From the NCBI RefSeq assembly GCF_008033385.1, contig NZ_VOGY01000006.1, positions 186,001-250,000 on the forward strand: a DNA stretch of 64,000 bases, read 5' to 3'. The notes beneath the pieces were generated by a model. It was not told the DNA's origin, searched no databases, and saw nothing but the letters and a program-made list of their open reading frames with translations. Numbering within the stretch: the first letter of the stretch is position 1; the number at the start of each line of letters is the position of its first letter. The position numbers were made by a program, and so were the translations under genes. The DNA is from Algibacter pacificus. GTDB lineage: Bacteria; Bacteroidota; Bacteroidia; Flavobacteriales; Flavobacteriaceae. Below are positions 34,424 through 42,394 of the stretch, piece by piece.

Positions 34424-35512
34424 ATGAAACTAATACTCTTAACATTAACACTACAAAGTATGGCTATATTCTATACAGGAAGTTACACGCAAGATGGATC
34501 ACCTGCGGAAACCCCAATAGGTAATGGCATAGGGTGCTTTCAGCTAAATTTAGAAACAGGAGAAATACAAAACCTGTTTTATATCAAGCAACGTAACCCT
34601 AGTTATCTTACTATTTCAGCAGATAAAAAATATCTCTATGCTGTAGAGGAAATGCCTGAAAAATTAAACCCCAAGGTATATGCGTACAAAATTGAAGAAG
34701 GTGGAGAGTTAACTCTTTTAAACTCACAAAAAATAGAAGGAGACTATGCATGTCACTTAGCTATTATTCAAGATAGGTTGGTTTTAGCCAATTATGTATC
34801 AGGAAATATATTGTCTTTTCCAATTCAAAAAGATGGTAGTCTAGGCGTTTGTTCTCAAAATATAAAACATATAGGGACGGGTCCTAATAAGGTAAGACAG
34901 GAAGCGGCACATGCCCACATGATTTATCCTTTTGGAAAAAATAGCATGTTTGGGGTCGATTTAACTTTAGATATTGCCAAAGCCTACAAACTAAACAATA
35001 TATCTAAGCAATGGGAAACCACACCAAACCTTGATATTAAAATTGATGATGGTAATGGTTCTAGACATATGGTAATGAATAGCAATCAAGATTTTGCCTA
35101 TATATTGGGTGAATTAACTGGTGAAATTTCTGTTGCAGACATAAGAGACAGTAAATCTAAAGTTATACAAAAAATAAGTTTTATTCCAGATGCTCATGCT
35201 GGTGCTATTGGTGGTGCAGCCATAAGAATACACCCAAACGGAAAATTTCTATATGCTTCAAATCGAGGTTCAGATACTATTGCAATATTCAAAATTAATA
35301 AAGAATCTAATACATTAAGTCTTGTAGGGCATCAATCTACCTTAGGAAAAACGCCAAGAGATTTTAATATTGATAAAACGGGTAAATGGCTCATTGCAGC
35401 AAATCAAGACTCGAATACTTTAATAGTTTTCAAAATAAATCCAAACAATGGAATGCTACAAGAGACGTCTAAACTAGAAGCCAATACACCAGTTAATATT
35501 TGCTGGTTGTAA
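34424..35512 (+). CDS. Lactonase family protein (6-phosphogluconolactonase/YbhE-type beta-propeller)
   Basis: The protein (362 residues from ATG 34424) is a seven-bladed-propeller lactonase of the PF10282 type: IFYTGSYTQDG, NPSYLTISADKKYLYAVEE, AHAHMIYPFGKN, AAIRIHPNGKFLYASNRGSD and TPRDFNIDKTGKWLIAANQD. The family hydrolyses sugar lactones such as 6-phosphogluconolactone. The first 12 residues (MKLILLTLTLQS) could be a short signal sequence or a mis-called start; an ATG at 34460 begins the conserved part and would give a cytoplasmic enzyme. It follows the SDR gene by 15 bp, so dehydrogenase plus lactonase would convert an aldose to an aldonate, fitting the mannonate-dehydratase-like gene at 38651. 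Confidence 0.87.
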   Translation: MKLILLTLTLQSMAIFYTGSYTQDGSPAETPIGNGIGCFQLNLETGEIQNLFYIKQRNPSYLTISADKKYLYAVEEMPEKLNPKVYAYKIEEGGELTLLNSQKIEGDYACHLAIIQDRLVLANYVSGNILSFPIQKDGSLGVCSQNIKHIGTGPNKVRQEAAHAHMIYPFGKNSMFGVDLTLDIAKAYKLNNISKQWETTPNLDIKIDDGNGSRHMVMNSNQDFAYILGELTGEISVADIRDSKSKVIQKISFIPDAHAGAIGGAAIRIHPNGKFLYASNRGSDTIAIFKINKESNTLSLVGHQSTLGKTPRDFNIDKTGKWLIAANQDSNTLIVFKINPNNGMLQETSKLEANTPVNICWL

Positions 35513-35532
35513 ACATAAAACTATAAGCTAAA

Positions 35533-36690
35533 ATGATTGAACTTAAAGGTATAGCTTGGGATCATCCAAGAGGGTATGAGCCCTTAATGGCAGCATCCAA
35601 AGCGTTCAAGAAGATAAACCCCAAAGTAAACATACAATGGGATGTTCGCTCTTTAAAAGAATTTGGAGACATGCCTATAGAAGAGTTAATTGGCAAGTAC
35701 GATTTTATAACTATAGACCATCCTTATATGGGGCAAGCCGATAAAAATGGGCTATTACTTAATTTAGAATCATGTATTTCTTTAGAAGAATTACAACAAC
35801 TAAAATCAGATTCTTTAGGAAATTGTTTTGATATATATCATTACAACAGTCGTTTCTATGCAACGCCTATAGATGCAGCGGCTTTGGTAGCTTCATACAG
35901 AAAGGATATTTTTGAAACTTTAGGATTAAGTTTACCCAAAAATGGTAATGATCTTAAAAGCTTTTATAAAAAAATACCATCAGAATTTTCAGTAGCATGG
36001 TCATTATGTCCTACTGATATTTGGTGTACATTTTTAAGCCTATGTGCACAAAGCTATGGTCGTCATTTTATCGAAAACCAACATATAAATGCTACAGTAG
36101 GTGTAGAGGCTTTAAATGATATAAAGTTTCATATCGCTCATAGTCATCCAGAGTCTTTAAATTGGAATCCTATTCAAATATTAGACAAAATGGGTAATGA
36201 AAATGAAATCATTTATTCACCGTATTTATTTGGATACACTAACTATTCCAGAAAAAACTATACTAAAAACATTGTGCATTTTACCAACAGTCCAGTTGGT
36301 GCACAACAAGATGTTTCAACCATTATGGGAGGCGTAGGCTTAGCAGTATCAGCTTTAAGTAAACACCCTAATATAGCAGCAAATTTTGTAATGTATGCTG
36401 CTAGTTCAGAGATTCAAAAAGGTGTTTTTACTTTAAATGGGGGGCAACCCGCAAGCAAAACGGCTTGGGAAAATGCAGAGAACAATGTGCTATGTAATAA
36501 CTTTTTTAAAGACACTAAGTTAACTATTGAAAACGCTTACATACGACCACAACATCCAGGATGGAATCAATTTCAAGAGCATGGTGCAGATATTATTCAT
36601 AAAGGAATATTGAGAAATATAAGTTCCGAAATTATTATGAAAGATTTAAACGCACTTTATAAATCAGTTGGAAATAATGAAGATGTTTAA
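35533..36690 (+). CDS. Solute-binding-protein-like protein without signal peptide
   Basis: The 385-residue protein resembles family 1 extracellular solute-binding proteins: an alternating alpha/beta two-lobe pattern with FKKINPKVNIQWDVRSLKEF, YDFITIDHPYMGQADKNGLL, YATPIDAAALVASYRKDIFE and GVGLAVSALSKHPNIAANFV. It begins MIELKGIAWDHPRG with no hydrophobic leader and no lipobox, and no ABC permease or ATPase gene lies in the window. It may therefore be a cytoplasmic binding or enzymatic protein built on this fold. It overlaps the crotonase gene by 14 bp, which implies translational coupling and a shared job in CoA-linked metabolism. Confidence 0.75.
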   Translation: MIELKGIAWDHPRGYEPLMAASKAFKKINPKVNIQWDVRSLKEFGDMPIEELIGKYDFITIDHPYMGQADKNGLLLNLESCISLEELQQLKSDSLGNCFDIYHYNSRFYATPIDAAALVASYRKDIFETLGLSLPKNGNDLKSFYKKIPSEFSVAWSLCPTDIWCTFLSLCAQSYGRHFIENQHINATVGVEALNDIKFHIAHSHPESLNWNPIQILDKMGNENEIIYSPYLFGYTNYSRKNYTKNIVHFTNSPVGAQQDVSTIMGGVGLAVSALSKHPNIAANFVMYAASSEIQKGVFTLNGGQPASKTAWENAENNVLCNNFFKDTKLTIENAYIRPQHPGWNQFQEHGADIIHKGILRNISSEIIMKDLNALYKSVGNNEDV

Positions 36691-37447
36691 AACGATACAG
36701 ATTGAAGTTACCGATAAGATCGCGGTATTAAAATTTAATCGCTCAAGCCAATTGAATGCCATGAACCGCCAAATGATGGATGAAATTGTTGAAGGTATCC
36801 GATGGATTAATTCAAATGATGACGTAAATGTCGCTGTAATAACTGGAGAAGGGAGAGCGTTCATGGCAGGAGCTGATATTAAAGAATATGGCAATCAAAC
36901 GGCAGAAGAATTTGATACGTTTCAGGAAAAAGGAATGCAATTATATGATGCTATCGAAAACGCATCAAAACCTTGGGTTGCAGCTGTAAATGGTTTTGCC
37001 TTAGGTGGTGGTTTTGAAATTGCATTGTCTTGCGATTTTATAGTTGCTTCGGAAGATGCAAAAATGGGACTGCCAGAAGTATTTCTAAGTTTAATTCCTG
37101 GCGGCGGTGGTACGCAAAGATTAATTCAGAAAATAGGCGTTAACCGCGTTAAAGAAATGTTGTTTTTAGGAGGGCAGTACCATGCTAAAACCTTAAATGA
37201 TTGGGGTGTTGTAAATGCTGTATTTCCAAATGAGAACTTTCTGTCTGAAGCTATGGATTATGCAGGTAAATTATCCAGAAGACCTCAACAATCTATTGCA
37301 GAATTAAAGCGTTTGGTAAATTTAAGTATGACAGCTACCCCTTTTGAAGAACGCATAAATAACGAAGCGCAGACGGTTAAGAAATTGTATTTACAAGAGG
37401 AAGCACAAGCGGCTATTCAAAAATTTATAAAAAAATCTGACCAATAA
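36677..37447 (+). CDS. Enoyl-CoA hydratase/isomerase (crotonase) family protein
   Basis: The protein of about 256 residues has the crotonase signatures: AVLKFNRSSQLNAMNRQMMD, the oxyanion-hole loop AFMAGADIKEYG and NGFALGGGFEIALSCDF. LPEVFLSLIPGGGGTQRL also follows. Both hydratase glutamates (in GGGFEIA and LPEV) are present, so a true hydratase is possible. The most natural start is ATG 36677 (or 36683), inside the end of the preceding gene; a TTG at 36668 is less likely. The next gene, a CoA-transferase, follows after 3 bp. Together they would activate an acid to its CoA ester and hydrate or isomerise it; the acid is unknown. Confidence 0.9.
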   Translation: MKMFKTIQIEVTDKIAVLKFNRSSQLNAMNRQMMDEIVEGIRWINSNDDVNVAVITGEGRAFMAGADIKEYGNQTAEEFDTFQEKGMQLYDAIENASKPWVAAVNGFALGGGFEIALSCDFIVASEDAKMGLPEVFLSLIPGGGGTQRLIQKIGVNRVKEMLFLGGQYHAKTLNDWGVVNAVFPNENFLSEAMDYAGKLSRRPQQSIAELKRLVNLSMTATPFEERINNEAQTVKKLYLQEEAQAAIQKFIKKSDQ

Positions 37448-37450
37448 ATT

Positions 37451-38638
37451 ATGGAGCAACACGGACCATTAAAAGGTTTAATAGTAGCCGATTTTTCGCA
37501 ATTGGCGCAAGGCCCTTGGGCTACCCAAATGTTGGGAGATATGGGTGCAGAAATTATTAAAATAGAACCACCTAAAGGCGATTGGATGCGACACTATGCT
37601 TATGGCAATATGTATCCAGAAGGTGAGAGTATCTCTTTTGTTAGTTTCAATAGAAATAAAAGAAGTATTGCTTTAAATTTAAAAGATGCTACTGATAAAA
37701 AAATAGCAATTGATATTATTAAAAAGGCAGATGTTTTAGTAGAAAATTTTCGTCCTGGAGTTATGGAACGGTTGGGGTTAGGTTATCAAGATATGCGAAA
37801 ATTAAACGAGGGTTTAGTGTATTGTTCAAGCTCAGGATATGGAGCCTCGGGACCTTATTTACACAGACCTGGTCAAGATTTATTGGCGCAGTCTATAAGT
37901 GGAGGGCCCGCTTTAAATGGTTTTAAAGGGCAGATTCCGGTGGTAACCGCTGTAGGACAAGCAGATTTGTTAACAAGTTTATTTATCAATCAATCTGTTT
38001 TAGCTGCTATTTACTCCAGAGAAAAAACGGGGAAAGGACAAAAAATAGAAGCTAATCTACTCAATTCAGCGGTTGGGTTTCATGTACAGGAAATTACTGC
38101 TTTTTTACATCGAGGAAGTAACCCTGAACGAAGTGAAAGCGGTATTCCAAATCCATGGATTGGGGCTCCTTATGGTATATATCGTACTAAAGATAGTTAT
38201 ATCTCAATAGGGATGTGTTCTGTGCAGAAAATAGCACAAACTATTGGTCTTGAAAAATATAATTCTGAAACATTTAACTCTAATAACATTATTGAAAATC
38301 GTGATGTTATCAAGTTGGATATTGAAGCGGTTTTAAAGACTAAAACAACTAAAGTATGGTTAGAAGAGCTTTTAGCACAAGATATTTGGTGTTCTCAGGT
38401 TAATACATTTAAGGAAATGGTTACCGACCCCCAAATAAAACATAACGAGATGATATTGGAGTACAACCACCCAAAAGTAGGCAAGGTTAAAACAACAGGA
38501 TTTCCTGTAAAATTTAGTGATACACCGCAAAATATTGATAGACCAGCACCTCTATTAAATCAGCATGCCGAAGAGATATTAAAAGAGATTTGTGGTTATT
38601 CGGAAGAAACAGTTAAAGCATTTAAAAAAAATATATAA
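37451..38638 (+). CDS. CaiB/BaiF (class III) CoA-transferase
   Basis: The 395-residue protein is a family III CoA-transferase: PLKGLIVADFSQLAQGPWAT, MGAEIIKIEPPKGDWMR, FNRNKRSIALNLK, VLVENFRPGVMERLG, and the catalytic Asp in RPGQDLLAQSISG (Asp143). These interlocked-dimer enzymes move CoA between carboxylic acids, for example formate/oxalate or carnitine/crotonobetaine. The gene lies 3 bp after the crotonase gene and 12 bp before the mannonate-dehydratase-like gene. Such acyl-CoA enzymes are not part of known mannose catabolism, so this cluster probably handles a carboxylic acid produced from the glycan or carried on it. Confidence 0.92.
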   Translation: MEQHGPLKGLIVADFSQLAQGPWATQMLGDMGAEIIKIEPPKGDWMRHYAYGNMYPEGESISFVSFNRNKRSIALNLKDATDKKIAIDIIKKADVLVENFRPGVMERLGLGYQDMRKLNEGLVYCSSSGYGASGPYLHRPGQDLLAQSISGGPALNGFKGQIPVVTAVGQADLLTSLFINQSVLAAIYSREKTGKGQKIEANLLNSAVGFHVQEITAFLHRGSNPERSESGIPNPWIGAPYGIYRTKDSYISIGMCSVQKIAQTIGLEKYNSETFNSNNIIENRDVIKLDIEAVLKTKTTKVWLEELLAQDIWCSQVNTFKEMVTDPQIKHNEMILEYNHPKVGKVKTTGFPVKFSDTPQNIDRPAPLLNQHAEEILKEICGYSEETVKAFKKNI

Positions 38639-38650
38639 AACTACTATAAC

Positions 38651-39727
38651 ATGAAATTAGGATTTGGATTATACCGTCACATGCTTAACGAACAGCATTA
38701 TAAATTTGCTAAACAATGTGGTGCTACGCATTTAGTAGTGCACATGGTAGATTATTTTGGTAATACAGATAATAATAAATCAAATGCCAACCAACCCATT
38801 GGAGGCGATAGAGGTTGGGGTAACGCAGGAAATGGCGAGCTATGGACTTTAGAAGAGCTTCTAAAAATTAAAGCAGATATTAATAGTCATGGTTTAGAGT
38901 GGTACGCTATTGAAAATTTCGACCCTTCTATTTGGCATGATATTCTTTTAGATGGGCCAAAAAAAGAGGAACAAATAGCGTTGGTAAAAGAGCAAATTAA
39001 AATTGTAGGACAAGCAGGTATTCCTGTTTTTGGTTACAATTTTTCATTGGCAGGAGTTTCCAGTAGAGTTGAAAAACCTTTTGCCCGCGGTGGTGCGGTT
39101 TCAGTAGGAATGGAAGGTTCGGTAGATGAAACACCTATACCAAACGGTATGGTATGGAATATGGTCTATGACGACAATGCCCCAAAGGGCACCGTAGAAA
39201 GAGTGTCGCACGCTATACTTTGGGAACGCCTACAATACTTTTTAGACCACATAATACCAGTAGCTGAAGAAGCCGGAGTTAAAATGGCAGCACACCCAGA
39301 CGATCCACCAATGCCTTATGTTAGAAACACACCAAGATTGGTGTATCAACCAGATATGTATCAGCGTCTTATAGATATCAAACCAAGTGATAATAATAAC
39401 TTAGAATTCTGTTTAGGAACCATTTCTGAAATGACCGAAGGCAATGTGTATGAAGCCACAGACCAATACAGCAAGCAAAACAAGATAGCCTATATTCATT
39501 TTAGAAATGTTGTTGGTAAAGTGCCTAATTATAAAGAGGTATTTGTAGATGAGGGCGATATTGATATGTTTAAGATTTTAGAAATTTTAAAACAAAATAA
39601 CTTTGAAGGTATATTAATTCCAGATCACACCCCACAAATGAGTTGTGATGGCTCATGGTATGCTGGTATGGCATACGCTATGGGTTATATGAAAGCGGCA
39701 TTAAGAGCCATTAATAATATAACCTAG
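38651..39727 (+). CDS. Mannonate dehydratase (UxuA) family TIM-barrel protein
   Basis: The 358-residue TIM-barrel protein resembles UxuA. Features include WTLEELLKIKADINSHGLEW with a nearby AIENFDPSIWHDILL, MAAHPDDPPMPYVRNTPRLV (the family HPDDPP motif), a Cys-Leu-Gly segment in LEFCLGTISEM, IHFRNVVGK, and DEGDIDMFKILEILKQN with HTPQ near the C-terminus. UxuA dehydrates D-mannonate to 2-keto-3-deoxygluconate with a divalent metal. The protein is somewhat shorter than E. coli UxuA (about 394), so a related sugar-acid dehydratase is possible. It is the last intact gene of the 31-40 kb module and supports an oxidative mannose route through mannonate. No KDG kinase or KDPG aldolase gene is in the window. 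Confidence 0.85.
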   Translation: MKLGFGLYRHMLNEQHYKFAKQCGATHLVVHMVDYFGNTDNNKSNANQPIGGDRGWGNAGNGELWTLEELLKIKADINSHGLEWYAIENFDPSIWHDILLDGPKKEEQIALVKEQIKIVGQAGIPVFGYNFSLAGVSSRVEKPFARGGAVSVGMEGSVDETPIPNGMVWNMVYDDNAPKGTVERVSHAILWERLQYFLDHIIPVAEEAGVKMAAHPDDPPMPYVRNTPRLVYQPDMYQRLIDIKPSDNNNLEFCLGTISEMTEGNVYEATDQYSKQNKIAYIHFRNVVGKVPNYKEVFVDEGDIDMFKILEILKQNNFEGILIPDHTPQMSCDGSWYAGMAYAMGYMKAALRAINNIT

Positions 39728-39949
39728 TACGAGGTAATATGTACGAAAACATGATAGTTTAAAACGTTCTAGGGCTTACTATTCTTAATGGTCGTTTTTT
39801 TATTTTTCTAACCTGCAAAAAAGCAGAAAACATCATATTTTTTTATCGTATTGGTTTAAAAGTAGTTAAGTACAAGTAAATATAGAACGAAGTACATGAC
39901 CTCAATCATTGGAGTGAATCATTAGTGCCAATATGGTATTTTAGTCTTA

Positions 39950-40460
39950 AATGATACCAACGTTAATTTTCTTAATTTACCATTTTATGAAACTGGAACT
40001 ATAAAAAAAGAATAGTATTAGTAATAAAGATATTGCTGTTTTAAAGGCATTAATACACGAGGTAAAACCACATCCAATATATGGCGCTGGAGATTTAGCA
40101 GACCCGCATGGTACACATAAAGTATGTCTTGATGGATTGTTCATGACCATAGATGAGTTATAAAATGTAATGACTATATGAAAAATTGTTGGGTGTGGTT
40201 ATATAAAGGAGCATAGCATGAAAGGGAATCTTATCAAATAGAAAATGCTGTGCCTTTAAGTCCAGATGAGGTGTTAAAAAAACGACATGCCATTTTTTAT
40301 TATCAATCAAAAAAAAGATGGCGTTATGTTTCAAGGAGACGATACTAGGGCGTTTTTGGAAAGAGTTGAAGGTAGAAATAGGCTAACCGCTATGAAATAT
40401 AACCGTTTAGGTCTAGCAGATTATGTTGCTATTGAAGCATTTAAGCCCAACCTTTTTTAA
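39950..40460 (+). pseudogene. Relic of NagB/PIG-L-type glucosamine-6-phosphate deaminase gene, C-terminal part
   Basis: The gap after the UxuA-like gene translates into consecutive pieces of one protein with stops and a frameshift between them: NFLNLPFYETGTIKKE, stop, then GAGDLADPHGTHKVCLDG, stop, then NAVPLSPDEVLKKRHAIF, frameshift, then DGVMFQGDDTRAFLERVEGR and GLADYVAIEAF. These match the C-terminal half of long Bacteroidota NagB-like proteins that carry a PIG-L deacetylase domain. The 5' two thirds are gone. The gene is dead and its remainder abuts the LytTR gene convergently. It would once have served amino-sugar use, which fits the N-glycan theme. The upstream stretch 39728-39949 holds nothing I can identify. 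Confidence 0.82.
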
Positions 40461-40465
40461 GCGCT

Positions 40466-41185
40466 TTATGCTGTTTTTGTTAGTATTTTTTTCTTAGCTT
40501 TTTCGAGGTAAGAACGACCTATAGTATATCTCATCCCTTCTATTTCAATACTGTTTCCTTCAACAACATCTATTTTATTTAAAGCTATAGTGTAAGATCT
40601 ATGGATACGAATAAAGTCTTTTTCGGGAAGTAGTTCTGTAAAATCGGATAATGTGCTGTGTATTATGTGTTTACCGTTTGTGGTGTATATTTTTAAATAA
40701 TCTTTGAGGCATTCAATAATTAGAATTTCATCTAAGTATATTTTTTTCATTTTCTTTTTATCAATTTTGATAAAGAGGTGTGGGCGAGATTTAGATAAAC
40801 TAGTGTTAGCTATATCTTTATTGTTGCTATTTAATCTTCTTTCAACTTTGTTTAGAGCTTGCATTAACCTTGAAAACTCAATAGGTTTAAGCAAGTAATC
40901 TAGCACATCAAGCTCATAAGTTTCAACAGCAAATTCATCATAAGCCGTGGTGATGATAAGGATTGGTGGGTTTTTTAAACTTTTAATAAAATTTAAACCA
41001 TCTAAAACAGGCATATTGATGTCTAAAAAAATAACATCTACAGAGGCTGTTTTTAAAAAGTTTAAAGCATCAACAGCATTACTAAAGGTCTTAATTAATT
41101 CATAGCCTTCTATTTGCTGTAAATAGTTTTTAATAACATTAATAGCCAATGGCTCGTCGTCTACAATTAAGCATTTTATACTCAT
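40466..41185 (-). CDS. LytTR family response regulator
   Basis: The 239-residue regulator has a receiver domain with CLIVDDEPLA (acidic pair at 9-10), the phospho-acceptor Asp55 in VIFLDINMPVLDG, and the conserved KP in LDYLLKPIEFSRL. The C-terminal LytTR DNA-binding domain spans about residues 140-235 (IKIDKKKMKKIYLDEILIIE, FIRIHRSYTIALNKIDVVEG). LytTR proteins bind tandem direct repeats about 21 bp apart; such repeats are present at 42322-42361 upstream of the divergent GH92 operon. The start overlaps the kinase stop by 4 bp, so the pair is translationally coupled. Confidence 0.94.
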   Translation of the reverse strand: MSIKCLIVDDEPLAINVIKNYLQQIEGYELIKTFSNAVDALNFLKTASVDVIFLDINMPVLDGLNFIKSLKNPPILIITTAYDEFAVETYELDVLDYLLKPIEFSRLMQALNKVERRLNSNNKDIANTSLSKSRPHLFIKIDKKKMKKIYLDEILIIECLKDYLKIYTTNGKHIIHSTLSDFTELLPEKDFIRIHRSYTIALNKIDVVEGNSIEIEGMRYTIGRSYLEKAKKKILTKTA

Positions 41186-42255
41186 GATACCTTTATTTTT
41201 AGTTTAACAAAAAAAGTATTGGTGTTTTTATTTTCTTTAAGCGTGAGTTGATAGTCATTTTCATTATAGCCTAAAGCAAGTCGTTTTCGTACGTTTTTCA
41301 ACCCTATACCTCCTGAATCGCTAATAGAACTGGATTGTGTAACTTTTGAAGGTAATGGATTAGTAACCGTAAAGTAAAGAAAGTTTTCTAAAATATCTAA
41401 AGTTATAGTTATTTTTATTAATCCAATATTTTTATTCACACCATGTTTAAAAGCATTTTCTATAAACGAAAGTAATAAAATTGGGGCAATTTTTTTGTCT
41501 TTAATCTCTCCAGAGATAGCCATTTTAACCTCTAAGGAATCATCATGCCGTATTTTTTCTAAGTCTAGATAATTTTGAATACAAAGAATTTCGTTCTCTA
41601 ATGTTTGTCGTTTTTTTCTTGTTTCATATAATAGATACCGCATTAATTCGGATAGCTTTAGAATTATTTTTGATGTTTTGTCAGATTTCTCTAAAGCTAA
41701 TGCGTGGATGTTATTAAGCGTATTAAAAAAAAAGTGGGGAGAAATTTGAGTTTTAAGAAAAAGTAATTCTGTTTCTAAATTTGCCTTTTCAAGATCAGCA
41801 ACATGTTTATGTTCTCTTAAAAAATCAAAGGTAATTTTAATAGCCGTTACAAATGTTATTACATAAAGTTCCCCAATCATCATATCTATGGCATAATTAA
41901 ATGTGAAGTTATTGGTTACAGAAGGACCTTCGGGCCAAACATTTGTACTAACTAAAAAGTAGGTTAAATTAAATTTTATAACAACCATCAAGAATATACT
42001 AGATAATAATGAAATTATAAAGGTTAAATACCACTTTTTAAAAAGTAGTCGGGGAATTAGTACATAAATAACAAAATAACACAATACCATATGGATAGGA
42101 AACCCTATCAAATTAGTTTTTAAGGAATAGGCATAATCATTAAAGTAACTTCCCCATCTCAAAGCATTTGATAAAAAGTAGATTATCCAAAAAATAACAT
42201 GATACATAAAGGATATTTGATGGTTACGTCCAGAATCGAGTTTTATTTTTGCCAT
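41182..42255 (-). CDS. LytS/YehU-type sensor histidine kinase
   Basis: The 357-residue kinase has about four membrane segments in its first 145 residues, a short coiled region (residues 145-165) and the His_kinase motif LKTQISPHFFFNTLNNIHAL with His174. A HATPase domain follows, with the N-box SFIENAFKHGVNKNIG and the glycine-rich GGIGLKNVRKRLALG. No extracellular sensor domain is apparent, so it may sense through its membrane segments or a partner protein. It is cotranscribed with the LytTR regulator and is divergent from the GH92 operon beginning at 42395, the likely target. Confidence 0.94.
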   Translation of the reverse strand: MAKIKLDSGRNHQISFMYHVIFWIIYFLSNALRWGSYFNDYAYSLKTNLIGFPIHMVLCYFVIYVLIPRLLFKKWYLTFIISLLSSIFLMVVIKFNLTYFLVSTNVWPEGPSVTNNFTFNYAIDMMIGELYVITFVTAIKITFDFLREHKHVADLEKANLETELLFLKTQISPHFFFNTLNNIHALALEKSDKTSKIILKLSELMRYLLYETRKKRQTLENEILCIQNYLDLEKIRHDDSLEVKMAISGEIKDKKIAPILLLSFIENAFKHGVNKNIGLIKITITLDILENFLYFTVTNPLPSKVTQSSSISDSGGIGLKNVRKRLALGYNENDYQLTLKENKNTNTFFVKLKIKVS

Positions 42256-42321
42256 AAATAGAAGTGGGGTTTTAAACTAATGGGGTTTAGATTAAATAAT
42301 GGTGTTTAGCTTGGTTAATAT

Positions 42322-42361
42322 GTTATCCGTCTAAAATTATTTGTTACCTCCGTAAAATTAT
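42322..42361. promoter_or_regulatory. 21-bp tandem direct repeats, probable LytTR binding site
   Basis: GTTATCCGTCTAAAATTAT (42322-42340) and GTTACCTCCGTAAAATTAT (42343-42361) agree at 14 of 19 positions and are spaced exactly 21 bp, two helical turns. LytTR regulators typically bind such direct repeats. The site lies 33 bp before the GH92 start codon and 66 bp from the kinase gene. Further upstream TGGGGTTT occurs at 42265 and 42281, with TGGTGTTT at 42300. Confidence 0.6.
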
Positions 42362-42394
42362 GAATTTTTACATTAAGAGAATTAATTATTTACT

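Noticed and set aside
36668-36676. TTG start for the crotonase gene
   Set aside because: ATG codons at 36677 and 36683 are in frame and nearer the conserved domain, so the TTG is unnecessary.
39761-39798. AAAACG / CGTTTT hairpin after the UxuA-like gene as a terminator
   Set aside because: Only six base pairs form and the inner pairs are mismatched across a long loop, so I could not support it despite the T-tract behind it.
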